Origin: Domibacillus sp.
Lineage (GTDB): Bacteria; Bacillota; Bacilli; Bacillales; Domibacillaceae
DNA length: 20,900 bases
Assembly: GCA_031177795.1 (NCBI GenBank)
Contig: JAPSKG010000010.1
Location: forward strand, 1 to 20,900
Direction: 5' to 3'
Shown here in pieces: positions 1 through 7,241 of this stretch (position 1 is the stretch's first letter; every line of letters begins with the position of its first letter). The notes under the pieces are model-generated. The model worked only from the letters and a program-made list of their open reading frames with translations, made no database searches and was not told where the DNA came from. The position numbers and the translations under genes are program-made.

Positions 1-12
1 TCTCTCATTCGT

Positions 13-41
13 TCGTCATGAGAAAAATAGTGTGCTATACT
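13..41 (+). promoter_or_regulatory. Candidate sigma-A promoter for hepS-menG-hepT
   Basis: A -35-like TCGTCA (13-18, 4 of 6 consensus bases) is separated by 17 bases from TATACT (36-41, 5 of 6). The -10 is extended by TG one base upstream (33-34). It lies about 65 bases before the hepS start. A 6-base inverted repeat, GTTCGT (11-16) and ACGAAC (60-65), flanks it. No start site was measured; this is a pattern match only. Confidence 0.5.
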
Positions 42-106
42 GAATATATGGGTTTTTTTACGAACGGAAAAAACTTGAATTGATTCAGGATTGAGGGGTT
101 TTTGTG

Positions 107-862
107 ATGAGTGAGTGGGAAAAGCAACAAGCAGTGCTGCTTGAGGAAATAAACCGGGCATGTAAACAGCCGTTTTTAGAAAAAGTAATTGGTGCTCCGG
201 TGATCAATCCGCTTCGTGTGGCTGCTTTAATGCTGGCATTTTCAGATGAGGACAGACAAAAAACAAAAATACAAAAACAAATGACAGCAGCCATACTCAT
301 TCAGCTTGGCCTTGATACACACGACAGGATTCCACCGGTTATAAAAGAAATAAACCGGGAGCACCAGTTGATTGTGCTTGCCGGTGATTATTTTAGTGGC
401 ATGTATTACCGCACGCTTGCTGAAGCTGGCTGTATTCAGTATGTCGGTGTTTTGGCGGAGGCAGTCAAAAAAGTAAACGAAGGAAAAACGACACTTCACC
501 GTCTACAGTTTAGTACAGCGGAAGATGTATTCCAGGCTGTGCAGATAGTAGAAGGAGCCATCATACACGCGGTTCACATTGAAAACAATTCAAATAAAGC
601 TGTAAGGCAAGCTGTTCAAAATATCCTGGCAGCAGACCGGCTTGTTCGAGAAAAAGAAAATCCCTTTATTATTTTTGATGTTCTTCTGCATCTTTTTGAA
701 AGCCGGGAACAAGCAGAAAAGGCGATTGATGTTCATCTTGAACAATTGCTTGATCAAATAAAGGAAAACAGCAAAAATATGGATGCGTTCAGCGCAGCGG
801 TCATTCAATCGGAATGTGAACGCCTTTTAAACCGCTCGCACCGACTAGTGGAAGAAGGGTGA
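107..862 (+). CDS. hepS: Heptaprenyl diphosphate synthase component I (HepS/GerCA)
   Basis: This is the small, non-catalytic subunit of the two-component heptaprenyl diphosphate synthase, which with HepT condenses farnesyl and isopentenyl diphosphate into the C35 side chain of menaquinone. The predicted protein of 251 residues is the usual size for the subunit and lacks aspartate-rich DDxxD motifs, as expected. Identity rests on overall resemblance plus position directly before menG and hepT, the order known in Bacillus. I chose ATG at 107, 8 bases after the GAGGGG ribosome binding site (93-98); a GTG at 104 in the same frame, 5 bases after it, is an equally possible start and adds one residue. 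The stop codon is three bases from menG, so the genes are probably translationally coupled. The subunit evolves fast, so the family call leans on context. Confidence 0.88.
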   Translation: MSEWEKQQAVLLEEINRACKQPFLEKVIGAPVINPLRVAALMLAFSDEDRQKTKIQKQMTAAILIQLGLDTHDRIPPVIKEINREHQLIVLAGDYFSGMYYRTLAEAGCIQYVGVLAEAVKKVNEGKTTLHRLQFSTAEDVFQAVQIVEGAIIHAVHIENNSNKAVRQAVQNILAADRLVREKENPFIIFDVLLHLFESREQAEKAIDVHLEQLLDQIKENSKNMDAFSAAVIQSECERLLNRSHRLVEEG

Positions 863-865
863 CAG

Positions 866-1570
866 ATGCAGCAATCAAAAGAAGAAAAAGTGCACAATGT
901 GTTTGAAAAAATTTACAGTAATTACGATAAAATGAATTCTGTTATCAGTTTTCAGCAGCATAAACGCTGGCGCAAAGAAACAATGAAAATAATGAATGTC
1001 CCAAAAGGGGTTAAAGCGCTTGATGTTTGCTGCGGAACGGCGGATTGGACTATGGCTCTTGCAGAAGCAACTGGAACAGCGGGAACGGTCGTGGGGCTGG
1101 ATTTCAGCCAGAATATGCTTAAAGTCGGTGAACAAAAAGTAAAAGCCGCCGGTCTTGATCAAGTAGAGCTTATCCACGGGAATGCGATGAATCTTCCGTT
1201 TGAAGATAATACGTTCGACTACGTAACAATCGGGTTTGGACTGCGGAACGTTCCGGATTATATGCAGGCTCTCAAGGAAATGCATCGAGTACTGAAACCG
1301 GGTGGAATGGCGGTGTGCCTTGAAACAAGTCAGCCGCAGCTGCCTGTTTTTAAAGAAGGTTACACGCTGTATTTCCGTTATATCATGCCGGCAATTGGCC
1401 GTCTTTTTGCAAAAAGTTATGAGGAGTATTCTTGGCTTCAAGAATCAGCTCGCCACTTTCCGGACATGAAAGAACTGGCTCGTATGTTTCAACAAGCTGG
1501 GTTTACTAATGTACGCTTTAAAGCACACACTGGCGGCGTGGCTGCTACTCATTACGGAAATAAACAATAG
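866..1570 (+). CDS. menG: Demethylmenaquinone methyltransferase (MenG/UbiE)
   Basis: This SAM-dependent enzyme performs the last step of menaquinone synthesis, methylating the naphthoquinone ring of demethylmenaquinone. The 234-residue protein has the UbiE-family signature YDKMNSVISF (20-29), the SAM-binding motif I ALDVCCGTAD (51-60), a post-motif acidic residue in VVGLDFS (75-81), the conserved IGFGLRNVPD (122-131) and the RVLKPGG loop (141-147). Full length for the family. The ribosome binding site lies over the end of hepS (GAAGGGTGA), leaving a three-base gap. It is older-named menH or ubiE in Bacillus literature. Sitting between the two heptaprenyl diphosphate synthase genes, it makes this a quinone-tail and quinone-methylation operon. 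Confidence 0.96.
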   Translation: MQQSKEEKVHNVFEKIYSNYDKMNSVISFQQHKRWRKETMKIMNVPKGVKALDVCCGTADWTMALAEATGTAGTVVGLDFSQNMLKVGEQKVKAAGLDQVELIHGNAMNLPFEDNTFDYVTIGFGLRNVPDYMQALKEMHRVLKPGGMAVCLETSQPQLPVFKEGYTLYFRYIMPAIGRLFAKSYEEYSWLQESARHFPDMKELARMFQQAGFTNVRFKAHTGGVAATHYGNKQ

Positions 1571-1592
1571 ATCAAGAGCCGGGTGAAAAGAA

Positions 1593-2555
1593 ATGAACAT
1601 AAAATTGATTTATTCGCTGATGAAAGCGGATATTAATGTAATAGAAAAAGAACTGCAACGCGCTGTGGATTCGTCTTCTCCAGTTTTAAAAAAAGCGTCC
1701 ATTCATCTTTTGAAAGCTGGTGGAAAGCGCATTCGCCCGGTGATGCTTTTGCTTGGCGCGAAGTTTGGAGACTATGATATTCACCGTGTCAAATACGCTG
1801 CAGCTTCACTGGAGCTTATTCATATGGCTTCTCTTGTACATGATGATGTTATTGATGACGCGGTTATACGGCGTGGGCAGCATACAGTAAAAGCAGAGTG
1901 GGACAATCGGATTGCCATGTATTCAGGAGATTACATATTTGCAGCTGCCTTAGAGTGCATTACACATATTGACAGTGTAGAAGCCCAGCAAATCCTCTCG
2001 CATACAATGACAGAATTAGTTGTTGGAGAAATTATTCAAATTCAAGACAAATATCGTTATGATCAGCATTTACGTGATTATTTGCGCCGTATTAAACGGA
2101 AAACAGCCATATTAATTGCGGCCAGCTGCCAGCTCGGCGCTATTTCCTCAGGAGCACCAGCTTCTATTCACCGCAAGCTATATGAATTCGGCTACAATGT
2201 AGGGATGGCTTTTCAAATTACTGATGACATTCTTGATTTTACTGCAAGCGAGAAAGAACTGGGGAAGCCAGCCGGCGGTGATTTGCTTCAAGGCAACATA
2301 ACTCTTCCTGTTTTATATGCGATGGAAGATGAAAAACTGCGCAAACAAATTACGGCTGTCCATCCTCATTCTAATCGGGAGGAAATCGATGCAATTATTA
2401 GCAAATTAAAAAACAGTGAGGCTGTCAGCCGCTCCCATAAATTAAGTCAGCGCTATCTTAACCGGGCATTTGAAGTTTTAAACAGTCTTCCGCCTGGAAA
2501 ACACCGCAATTCGCTTCGTGAGATTGCTGAGTTTATTGGTGAAAGAAAATATTAA
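1593..2555 (+). CDS. hepT: Heptaprenyl diphosphate synthase component II (HepT)
   Basis: This is the catalytic subunit of the trans-polyprenyl diphosphate synthase that builds the C35 tail of menaquinone with HepS. The 320-residue protein shows the KRIRP substrate-binding motif (45-49), the first aspartate-rich motif DDVIDD (84-89), the FQITDD helix and second aspartate-rich motif DDILD (211-215), and GKPAGGD (224-230). These bind the Mg2+-diphosphate of the allylic and isopentenyl substrates. Length is normal. The ATG at 1593 follows a modest ribosome binding site (GGGTGA). No terminator is seen after the stop, so transcription may run on into ndk. That the product is C35 rather than another chain length is inferred from the paired HepS subunit and synteny; chain length cannot be read safely from sequence alone. 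Confidence 0.95.
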   Translation: MNIKLIYSLMKADINVIEKELQRAVDSSSPVLKKASIHLLKAGGKRIRPVMLLLGAKFGDYDIHRVKYAAASLELIHMASLVHDDVIDDAVIRRGQHTVKAEWDNRIAMYSGDYIFAAALECITHIDSVEAQQILSHTMTELVVGEIIQIQDKYRYDQHLRDYLRRIKRKTAILIAASCQLGAISSGAPASIHRKLYEFGYNVGMAFQITDDILDFTASEKELGKPAGGDLLQGNITLPVLYAMEDEKLRKQITAVHPHSNREEIDAIISKLKNSEAVSRSHKLSQRYLNRAFEVLNSLPPGKHRNSLREIAEFIGERKY

Positions 2556-2564
2556 AATTTTCCA

Positions 2565-2578
2565 TGAAAGCGTTGTAA
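2565..2578 (+). promoter_or_regulatory. cre-like site overlapping the ndk promoter
   Basis: TGAAAGCGTTGTAA agrees with the CcpA catabolite-responsive element consensus (TGWAARCGYTWNCW) at 12 of 14 positions, including the whole TGAAAGCGTT core. It overlaps the candidate -35 box (2573-2578), a position where CcpA binding would be expected to repress. This is a consensus match only. Confidence 0.35.
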
Positions 2579-2601
2579 ATTTCCAATTAAAATGTTACGA
2601 T
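2573..2601 (+). promoter_or_regulatory. Candidate sigma-A promoter for ndk
   Basis: TTGTAA (2573-2578, 4 of 6) and TACGAT (2596-2601, 4 of 6) are spaced by 17 bases, and the -10 carries the TGn extension (TGT at 2593-2595). The predicted start is near 2608. A short GC hairpin, CCGC (2611-2614) with GCGG (2621-2624), would lie at the very 5' end of the transcript. Modest matches, supported by position. Confidence 0.4.
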
Positions 2602-2651
2602 TCATCTTGTCCGCATGTAAGCGGTATACATAACACAGGAGTGATGGGTGA

Positions 2652-3098
2652 ATGGAAAAAACATACTTAATGATTAAACCTGACGGTGTACAGCGCGGCT
2701 TAATTGGCGAAATAACATCACGGTTTGAAAAAAAGGGGTTTCGTCTTGTAGGAGCTAAACTGATGCAGGTATCACGTGAAACAGCTGAACAGCATTATGG
2801 CGAACATAAAGAACGTCCATTTTTCGGGGAGCTTGTCGACTTTATTACATCCGGTCCTGTTTTTGCTATGGTGTGGGAAGGTGAAGACGTTATTGCGACA
2901 GCACGCAAAATGATGGGTACGACAAACCCAAAAGACGCTGCTCCTTCAACAATCCGCGGAGATTATGCGGTTAACGTCGGGAAAAATGTGATTCATGGTT
3001 CAGATTCTCCAGAAAGTGCTGCGCGCGAAATCAATCTTTTTTTTAAGGAAGAAGAATTAACTGATTACGCAAAATCAGGGCTTGAATGGGTTTATTAA
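2652..3098 (+). CDS. ndk: Nucleoside diphosphate kinase
   Basis: This enzyme moves the gamma-phosphate from ATP to other nucleoside diphosphates through a phospho-histidine intermediate, balancing NTP and dNTP pools in the cytoplasm. The 148-residue protein begins with the family N-terminus YLMIKPDGVQRG (5-16). It carries the active-site histidine H115 in NVIHGSDS (112-119), with the nucleotide-binding residues around K9 and R102 in place. Length is typical for Bacillus Ndk. ATG at 2652 follows AGGAG at 2637-2641 with fairly long spacing; an in-frame alternative would not match the family N-terminus. It follows hepT as in B. subtilis, with its own candidate promoter, and ends in a clear terminator, so it can be expressed separately from the quinone genes and the aromatic operon. 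Confidence 0.97.
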   Translation: MEKTYLMIKPDGVQRGLIGEITSRFEKKGFRLVGAKLMQVSRETAEQHYGEHKERPFFGELVDFITSGPVFAMVWEGEDVIATARKMMGTTNPKDAAPSTIRGDYAVNVGKNVIHGSDSPESAAREINLFFKEEELTDYAKSGLEWVY

Positions 3099-3105
3099 TT
3101 TTAAA

Positions 3106-3144
3106 AGGGTTTTCAGTGCTTTTAAACTGAAAACTCTTTTTTTT
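3106..3144 (+). terminator. Rho-independent terminator after ndk
   Basis: A 12-base-pair stem (3106-3117 with 3126-3137, one G-U pair) with an 8-base loop is followed by a run of eight T (3137-3144). It begins 8 bases after the ndk stop and separates ndk from the aromatic operon. Confidence 0.9.
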
Positions 3145-3474
3145 ATGAAATAATACCGCCTCTTTTCTGGCAATCCGCTATAATAGAAAGCAAGCTATTT
3201 GTTTTAACAAAAGGATGATTCAGTGGAAAAGTGCTTATTTTGATTTATTCAAGCTGAAACACAGCAATTGTATTTCTGGCGTAAGTTCAGCAAGTGTGTT
3301 CCGCATTAAATAAACAATAAATCATTTAATGGCAGGGCAGCTTGTTAAATTTGTCCCCATTAAACACGGAATTGTGATAAAATTCTCAAAAACAGCTTTT
3401 TCGGCTGTTCCATCCAAATTAAAATATGATATAGTAGTACATAACCGCTTTAACGTACTGAAGGGAGCAGGAAA
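3145..3474 (+). other. Gene-free spacer between ndk and aroC
   Basis: No open reading frame of useful size is present on either strand. The spacer holds a perfect TATAAT (3179-3184) without a recognisable -35 box. It also holds a short palindrome TTTGTT-TT-AACAAA (3198-3211) followed by a GGATGA-type ribosome binding site and a six-codon GTG ORF (3223-3243). A 6-base-pair hairpin AACAGC/GCTGTT (3391-3409) precedes the candidate aroC promoter. In B. subtilis this position is occupied by cheR; I cannot recognise any cheR remnant. No T-box specifier or AGGGTGGNACCGCG element is visible. Confidence 0.6.
3408..3435 (+). promoter_or_regulatory. Weak candidate promoter for the aroC operon
   Basis: TTCCAT (3408-3413) is followed after 16 bases by TATAGT (3430-3435, 5 of 6). 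An overlapping TATGAT (3425-3430) is an alternative -10 but has no good -35. A 5-base inverted repeat AGTAC (3436-3440) and GTACT (3455-3459) lies between this and the ribosome binding site. The terminator after ndk means the operon needs a promoter in this spacer, but which one is uncertain. Confidence 0.3.
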
Positions 3475-4650
3475 ATGAGATATTTAACAGCAGGAGAATC
3501 ACATGGACCGCAATTAACAGCAATTATTGAAGGACTTCCGGCTGGAATGGAACTTCTTGCAGAAGATATTAATACAGATTTGTTGCGTCGTCAGAAAGGA
3601 CATGGCCGCGGACGCCGTATGCAGATTGAAAAAGATTTAGTTGCCGTTAAATCAGGAGTCCGACATGGATATACACTCGGTTCACCTGTTACATTAGTTG
3701 TTGAAAATGATGATTGGAAACACTGGACAAAGATAATGGGCATTGAACCGCTTGAAAGCGAAGAAGCAGCCGAAGAAATCAAACGTAAAATTACCCGCCC
3801 CCGTCCAGGACATGCAGATTTAAACGGTGGAATTAAATATGGGCATCGTGATATGAGAAATGTCCTTGAGCGTTCATCAGCGCGTGAAACAACGGTGCGT
3901 GTGGCAGCAGGTGCAGCTGCAAAAAAACTATTGAAATTGCTGGGCGTAGAAATTGCGTCACATGTAATTGAGATTGGCGGCATCCGTGCGGAAAATAACC
4001 AATTCGAAACGATTAAAGAACTTCAGGAACGAAGTGAAGCTTCGTCAGTTCGCTGTTTAGATGAAGAAGCGGCTGCTAAAATGATTGAGGCAATCGATAA
4101 CGCCAAGAAAAATGGAGATTCTATTGGCGGAGTAGTCGAAGTAATTGCAGAAGGTATGCCAGTTGGCGTCGGGAGCTATGTTCATTATGACCGGAAATTG
4201 GATGCTAAAGTAGCAGCAGCGATTGTTAGCATAAATGCGTTTAAAGGCGTTGAAATTGGCATTGGCTTTGAAGCAGCACGAAAGTTTGGAAGTGAGGTCC
4301 ATGATGAAATTGCCTGGGATGAAGCCAAAGGCTTTTACCGGAAAACAAATCGCCTGGGCGGTTTTGAAGGTGGAATGACAAACGGTATGCCAATTGTAGT
4401 CCGTGGAGTTATGAAACCTATTCCAACGCTTTACAAACCTCTTGAAAGTGTAGACATTGATACAAAAGAAACATTTTCTGCGAGCATTGAGCGTTCGGAT
4501 GCATGTGCCGTGCCGGCAGCTGCGGTTGTAGCAGAAGCAGCTGTAGCCTGGGAGCTTGCAAATGCTTTATTGGAACAGTTTAACGGTGACCGGATGGATT
4601 ATTTGATTCGCCAGGTTAAGGAACATAAAGAGTATGCAAAGGGGTTTTGA
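3475..4650 (+). CDS. aroC: Chorismate synthase
   Basis: This enzyme performs the last shikimate-pathway step: flavin-dependent trans-1,4-elimination of phosphate from 5-enolpyruvylshikimate 3-phosphate to give chorismate. The 391-residue protein has GESHG (7-11), RPGHADLNG (110-118), the signature RSSARET (133-139), DSIGGVVEV and FEGGMTNGMPI, covering all the usual chorismate synthase signatures. It is full length. ATG at 3475 follows a GAAGGGAG ribosome binding site. In B. subtilis the same gene is called aroF. It heads a tightly spaced operon aroC-aroB-aroH-hisC-tyrA-aroA, with aroB three bases downstream. As a monofunctional bacterial enzyme it would need reduced FMN from a separate flavin reductase. 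Confidence 0.97.
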   Translation: MRYLTAGESHGPQLTAIIEGLPAGMELLAEDINTDLLRRQKGHGRGRRMQIEKDLVAVKSGVRHGYTLGSPVTLVVENDDWKHWTKIMGIEPLESEEAAEEIKRKITRPRPGHADLNGGIKYGHRDMRNVLERSSARETTVRVAAGAAAKKLLKLLGVEIASHVIEIGGIRAENNQFETIKELQERSEASSVRCLDEEAAAKMIEAIDNAKKNGDSIGGVVEVIAEGMPVGVGSYVHYDRKLDAKVAAAIVSINAFKGVEIGIGFEAARKFGSEVHDEIAWDEAKGFYRKTNRLGGFEGGMTNGMPIVVRGVMKPIPTLYKPLESVDIDTKETFSASIERSDACAVPAAAVVAEAAVAWELANALLEQFNGDRMDYLIRQVKEHKEYAKGF

Positions 4651-4653
4651 TCA

Positions 4654-5748
4654 ATGAACCAAATCATGATCGAAACCGCAAAAAAAACGTACCCTGTAAT
4701 GATTGGAAAAGGAGCGGTCAATATGATCGCTTCCTTTATCATGAATATGAGCAAAAAGCCAACCAGGTTGTTTGTTATAGCCGATGAGGCCGTACACGCA
4801 CTTTATGGAGAAAAGCTGAAAAAAAGCTTGCCTGAAAGCATTCCTGCAAATTGGCAGCTGGTTCCAGCGGGTGAATCTGCCAAGTCTTTTTCTGTGTTTG
4901 AGAAATGTTTAACAACCATGCTGGAAAGTTCTCTTGACCGCCGCTCGCTTGTTATTGCTTTTGGAGGCGGAGCATGCGGTGATTTAGCTGGTTTTTGCGC
5001 AGCAGCATATATGCGGGGCATCCCTTTTATCCAGGTACCTACTACAATTTTGGCGCATGACAGTGCGGTCGGAGGAAAAACAGCGATCAACCACCCACTG
5101 GGCAAAAACATGATCGGTGCTTTTCATCAGCCAGAAGCAGTAATTTATGATACGGAATTTTTAACATCCCTTTCAGAAAAAGAAACAAGAAGCGGATTTG
5201 CTGAAGTAATTAAACATGCGCTTATTGCGGATAAAAAATTATTTGAAGATATACAAAAAAATGTTCACCAGGCAAAAGATATAACCGGGTCTTTTTTGGA
5301 GCACTGTTTACAAAAAGGGATCGAAATCAAGGGTGAAATTGTAAAAGAAGATGAATTGGAAACAGGAGTGCGCGCTTATTTAAATTTTGGCCATACATAT
5401 GGCCATGCCGTTGAAGCATTATCCGGCTACGGAAAAGTAGCGCACGGTGAAGCTGTTGCGTGCGGCATGATTTTTGCTTTGTATGCATCTGCTTTTAAAA
5501 ACGATCTTGATTTTGATATTCCGTTTTTTGCAGCCTGGCTGAAAAAAGCCGGTTATCCTGTTAAAGCCGGTACTGCTTTTTCGTTTGAAGAAATTTATGA
5601 CGTAATGACACGTGATAAAAAAGCCTATGGCGGGACAGTCCGGTTTGTTTTGTTAACTGAAATTGGAAAACCGTATGTAACCGACATGACGAAAGAGGAA
5701 TTGCAGCAAATTGACCAGCAGTTCCGAAAGGAGGCATTACAATGGTAA
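4654..5748 (+). CDS. aroB: 3-dehydroquinate synthase
   Basis: This NAD- and divalent-metal-dependent enzyme converts 3-deoxy-D-arabino-heptulosonate 7-phosphate to 3-dehydroquinate, the second shikimate-pathway step. The 364-residue protein has the NAD-binding GGGACGDLAGF (104-114), the conserved PTTILAHDSAVGGKTAINH block (129-147), and the metal-binding region with GFAEVIKH, FGHTYGHAVE and HGEAVACGM. Full length. ATG at 4654 follows AAAGGGG at the end of aroC. The last seven bases overlap the start of aroH (ATGGTAA shared), so the two are likely translationally coupled. Confidence 0.97.
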   Translation: MNQIMIETAKKTYPVMIGKGAVNMIASFIMNMSKKPTRLFVIADEAVHALYGEKLKKSLPESIPANWQLVPAGESAKSFSVFEKCLTTMLESSLDRRSLVIAFGGGACGDLAGFCAAAYMRGIPFIQVPTTILAHDSAVGGKTAINHPLGKNMIGAFHQPEAVIYDTEFLTSLSEKETRSGFAEVIKHALIADKKLFEDIQKNVHQAKDITGSFLEHCLQKGIEIKGEIVKEDELETGVRAYLNFGHTYGHAVEALSGYGKVAHGEAVACGMIFALYASAFKNDLDFDIPFFAAWLKKAGYPVKAGTAFSFEEIYDVMTRDKKAYGGTVRFVLLTEIGKPYVTDMTKEELQQIDQQFRKEALQW

Positions 5749-6113
5749 GAGGAATTCGTGGCGCAATCACTGTGCCTGAAAACGACGGCGATTTAATGGT
5801 AGAAGCAACAAACCGTCTTTTGGAGGAAATGATTCGCAAAAACAACATTGAACCGGACAAAGTTTGTTCTGCGTTTCTTTCCGCAACGAACGACTTAGAT
5901 GCCATGTTTCCAGCAAAAGCACTGCGGGAGCAAAAAGGATGGGAGTATGTTCCGGTTATGTGCATGCAGGAATTGGCCATTAAAGGCGGATTGGAAAAAT
6001 GCATTCGCATTATGATGCATGTAAACACAGAAACGGCACAAAAAGATATTCAGCATGTTTATTTAGAAGGCGCTGTGGTACTGCGTCCAGATTTACAGCA
6101 ATCGACAAATTGA
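5742..6113 (+). CDS. aroH: Chorismate mutase, AroH class
   Basis: This enzyme rearranges chorismate to prephenate, the branch point towards tyrosine and phenylalanine. The 123-residue protein is of the trimeric AroH type of B. subtilis (127 residues), not the helical AroQ type. With numbering shifted by one, the active-site residues known from B. subtilis are present: R6, C74, E77, R89 and Y107 (equivalents of Arg7, Cys75, Glu78, Arg90 and Tyr108). The N-terminus VRGIRGAITV and the FPAKALRE segment also fit. ATG at 5742 follows GGAGG inside the end of aroB, overlapping it by seven bases. In B. subtilis aroH is followed by trpEDCFBA; here hisC begins 16 bases after the stop. Confidence 0.96.
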   Translation: MVRGIRGAITVPENDGDLMVEATNRLLEEMIRKNNIEPDKVCSAFLSATNDLDAMFPAKALREQKGWEYVPVMCMQELAIKGGLEKCIRIMMHVNTETAQKDIQHVYLEGAVVLRPDLQQSTN

Positions 6114-6129
6114 AAGGGGCCTATCAAGG

Positions 6130-7227
6130 ATGAAGTGGAAAGAGCAAATTCTGACATTAAAAGCATACCAGCCTGGGCGAACAACTGATCAAGTAAAAAA
6201 AGAATATGGACTTGAACAAGTCGTTAAACTTGCATCAAATGAAAACCCTTTTGGATCGTCCGAAAAAGTAAAAGAATGCATTCGTTCATACGCAGATTCT
6301 TTTGCCGTTTACCCGGATGGATACACAACTTCCCTTCGCACTGAACTGGCTGCTTTCTTAAACATAAGCGAAAATCAGCTTATATTTGGTAATGGATCTG
6401 ATGAAATCATTTTGATGATTTCTCGAGCAATGCTTGAACCGGGAAAAAACACCGTAATGGCAACACCTACATTCCCGCAATATCGACATAACGCTATTGT
6501 TGAAGGAGCGGAAATAAGGGAAATTGAACTGGTAGACGGAGCTCACGATCTTAAAGAAATGGCAAATGCAATCGATGAAAATACAGCAGTTGTATGGCTC
6601 TGCAGCCCGAATAACCCAACCGGTATACATATTACAGAAACACAGCTTCGCACGTTTTTAAATGAAGTGCCAGAAAGCGTGCTTGTTGTGCTTGATGAAG
6701 CGTATTACGAATATGTGACGGCAGACGATTATTATAACGCGTTAGAAATTATTAAAGACTACAGCAATATAATTGTTCTTCGCACGTTTTCCAAGGTGTA
6801 TGGGTTAGCCGCATTCCGTATTGGCTATGGCTTTGCGGATGCTTCTCTTATTGCAAAATTAGAACCAGTCCGGGAACCTTTTAATGTAAATTCACTTGCT
6901 CAAAAAGCGGCATCAGCAGCAGTTGGAGACCAGGAATTTATTGCCGAGTGCCGGTCAGCTAATAAACAGGGATTAAATCAATTTTATGCTTTCTGCGAAG
7001 AAAACAATTTGCGGTATTATCCGTCCGAAGCGAACTTTATTTTGATTGACTTTAACTGCGACAGCAACCAGCTGTTTGAATATTTAATGTCAAAAGGATA
7101 CATTGTCCGTTCAGGCTCTGCTTTAGGAATTCCGGGAACTGTTCGCGTCACAGTCGGTTCAACAAAACAAAACGAAGGCGTTATCGAAGCAATGAAAAGC
7201 TTTTTGGAAGAAACTGTGAAAAGATAG
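6130..7227 (+). CDS. hisC: Histidinol-phosphate / aromatic aminotransferase
   Basis: This PLP-dependent class I/II aminotransferase converts imidazole-acetol phosphate to histidinol phosphate. In Bacillus the HisC from this locus also transaminates phenylpyruvate and 4-hydroxyphenylpyruvate, which explains its place beside tyrA. The 365-residue protein has KLASNENPFG (33-42), GNGSDE (87-92), SPNNPTG (159-165), the DEAYYEY motif (189-195), the PLP lysine K222 in TFSKVYG (219-225), and R230 in AFRIGYG. ATG at 6130 follows AAAGGGG after the aroH stop. Whether a second HisC exists in a separate his operon cannot be seen here. Confidence 0.95.
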   Translation: MKWKEQILTLKAYQPGRTTDQVKKEYGLEQVVKLASNENPFGSSEKVKECIRSYADSFAVYPDGYTTSLRTELAAFLNISENQLIFGNGSDEIILMISRAMLEPGKNTVMATPTFPQYRHNAIVEGAEIREIELVDGAHDLKEMANAIDENTAVVWLCSPNNPTGIHITETQLRTFLNEVPESVLVVLDEAYYEYVTADDYYNALEIIKDYSNIIVLRTFSKVYGLAAFRIGYGFADASLIAKLEPVREPFNVNSLAQKAASAAVGDQEFIAECRSANKQGLNQFYAFCEENNLRYYPSEANFILIDFNCDSNQLFEYLMSKGYIVRSGSALGIPGTVRVTVGSTKQNEGVIEAMKSFLEETVKR

Positions 7228-7241
7228 AAGGTGATTCGCCT

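Noticed and set aside
875..1441. 188-codon open frame on the minus strand inside menG
   Set aside because: It lies wholly opposite a clearly conserved gene, has no ribosome binding site or family motif, and its codons are the mirror of menG.
3223..3243. Six-codon GTG ORF with a GGATGA ribosome binding site as a cheR start remnant or leader peptide
   Set aside because: Too short to judge, and no downstream frame resembles CheR; the codons show no run of aromatic residues expected for an attenuator peptide.
5561..6028. 155-codon open frame on the minus strand across aroB/aroH
   Set aside because: Opposite two well-identified genes and without a ribosome binding site or recognisable domain.
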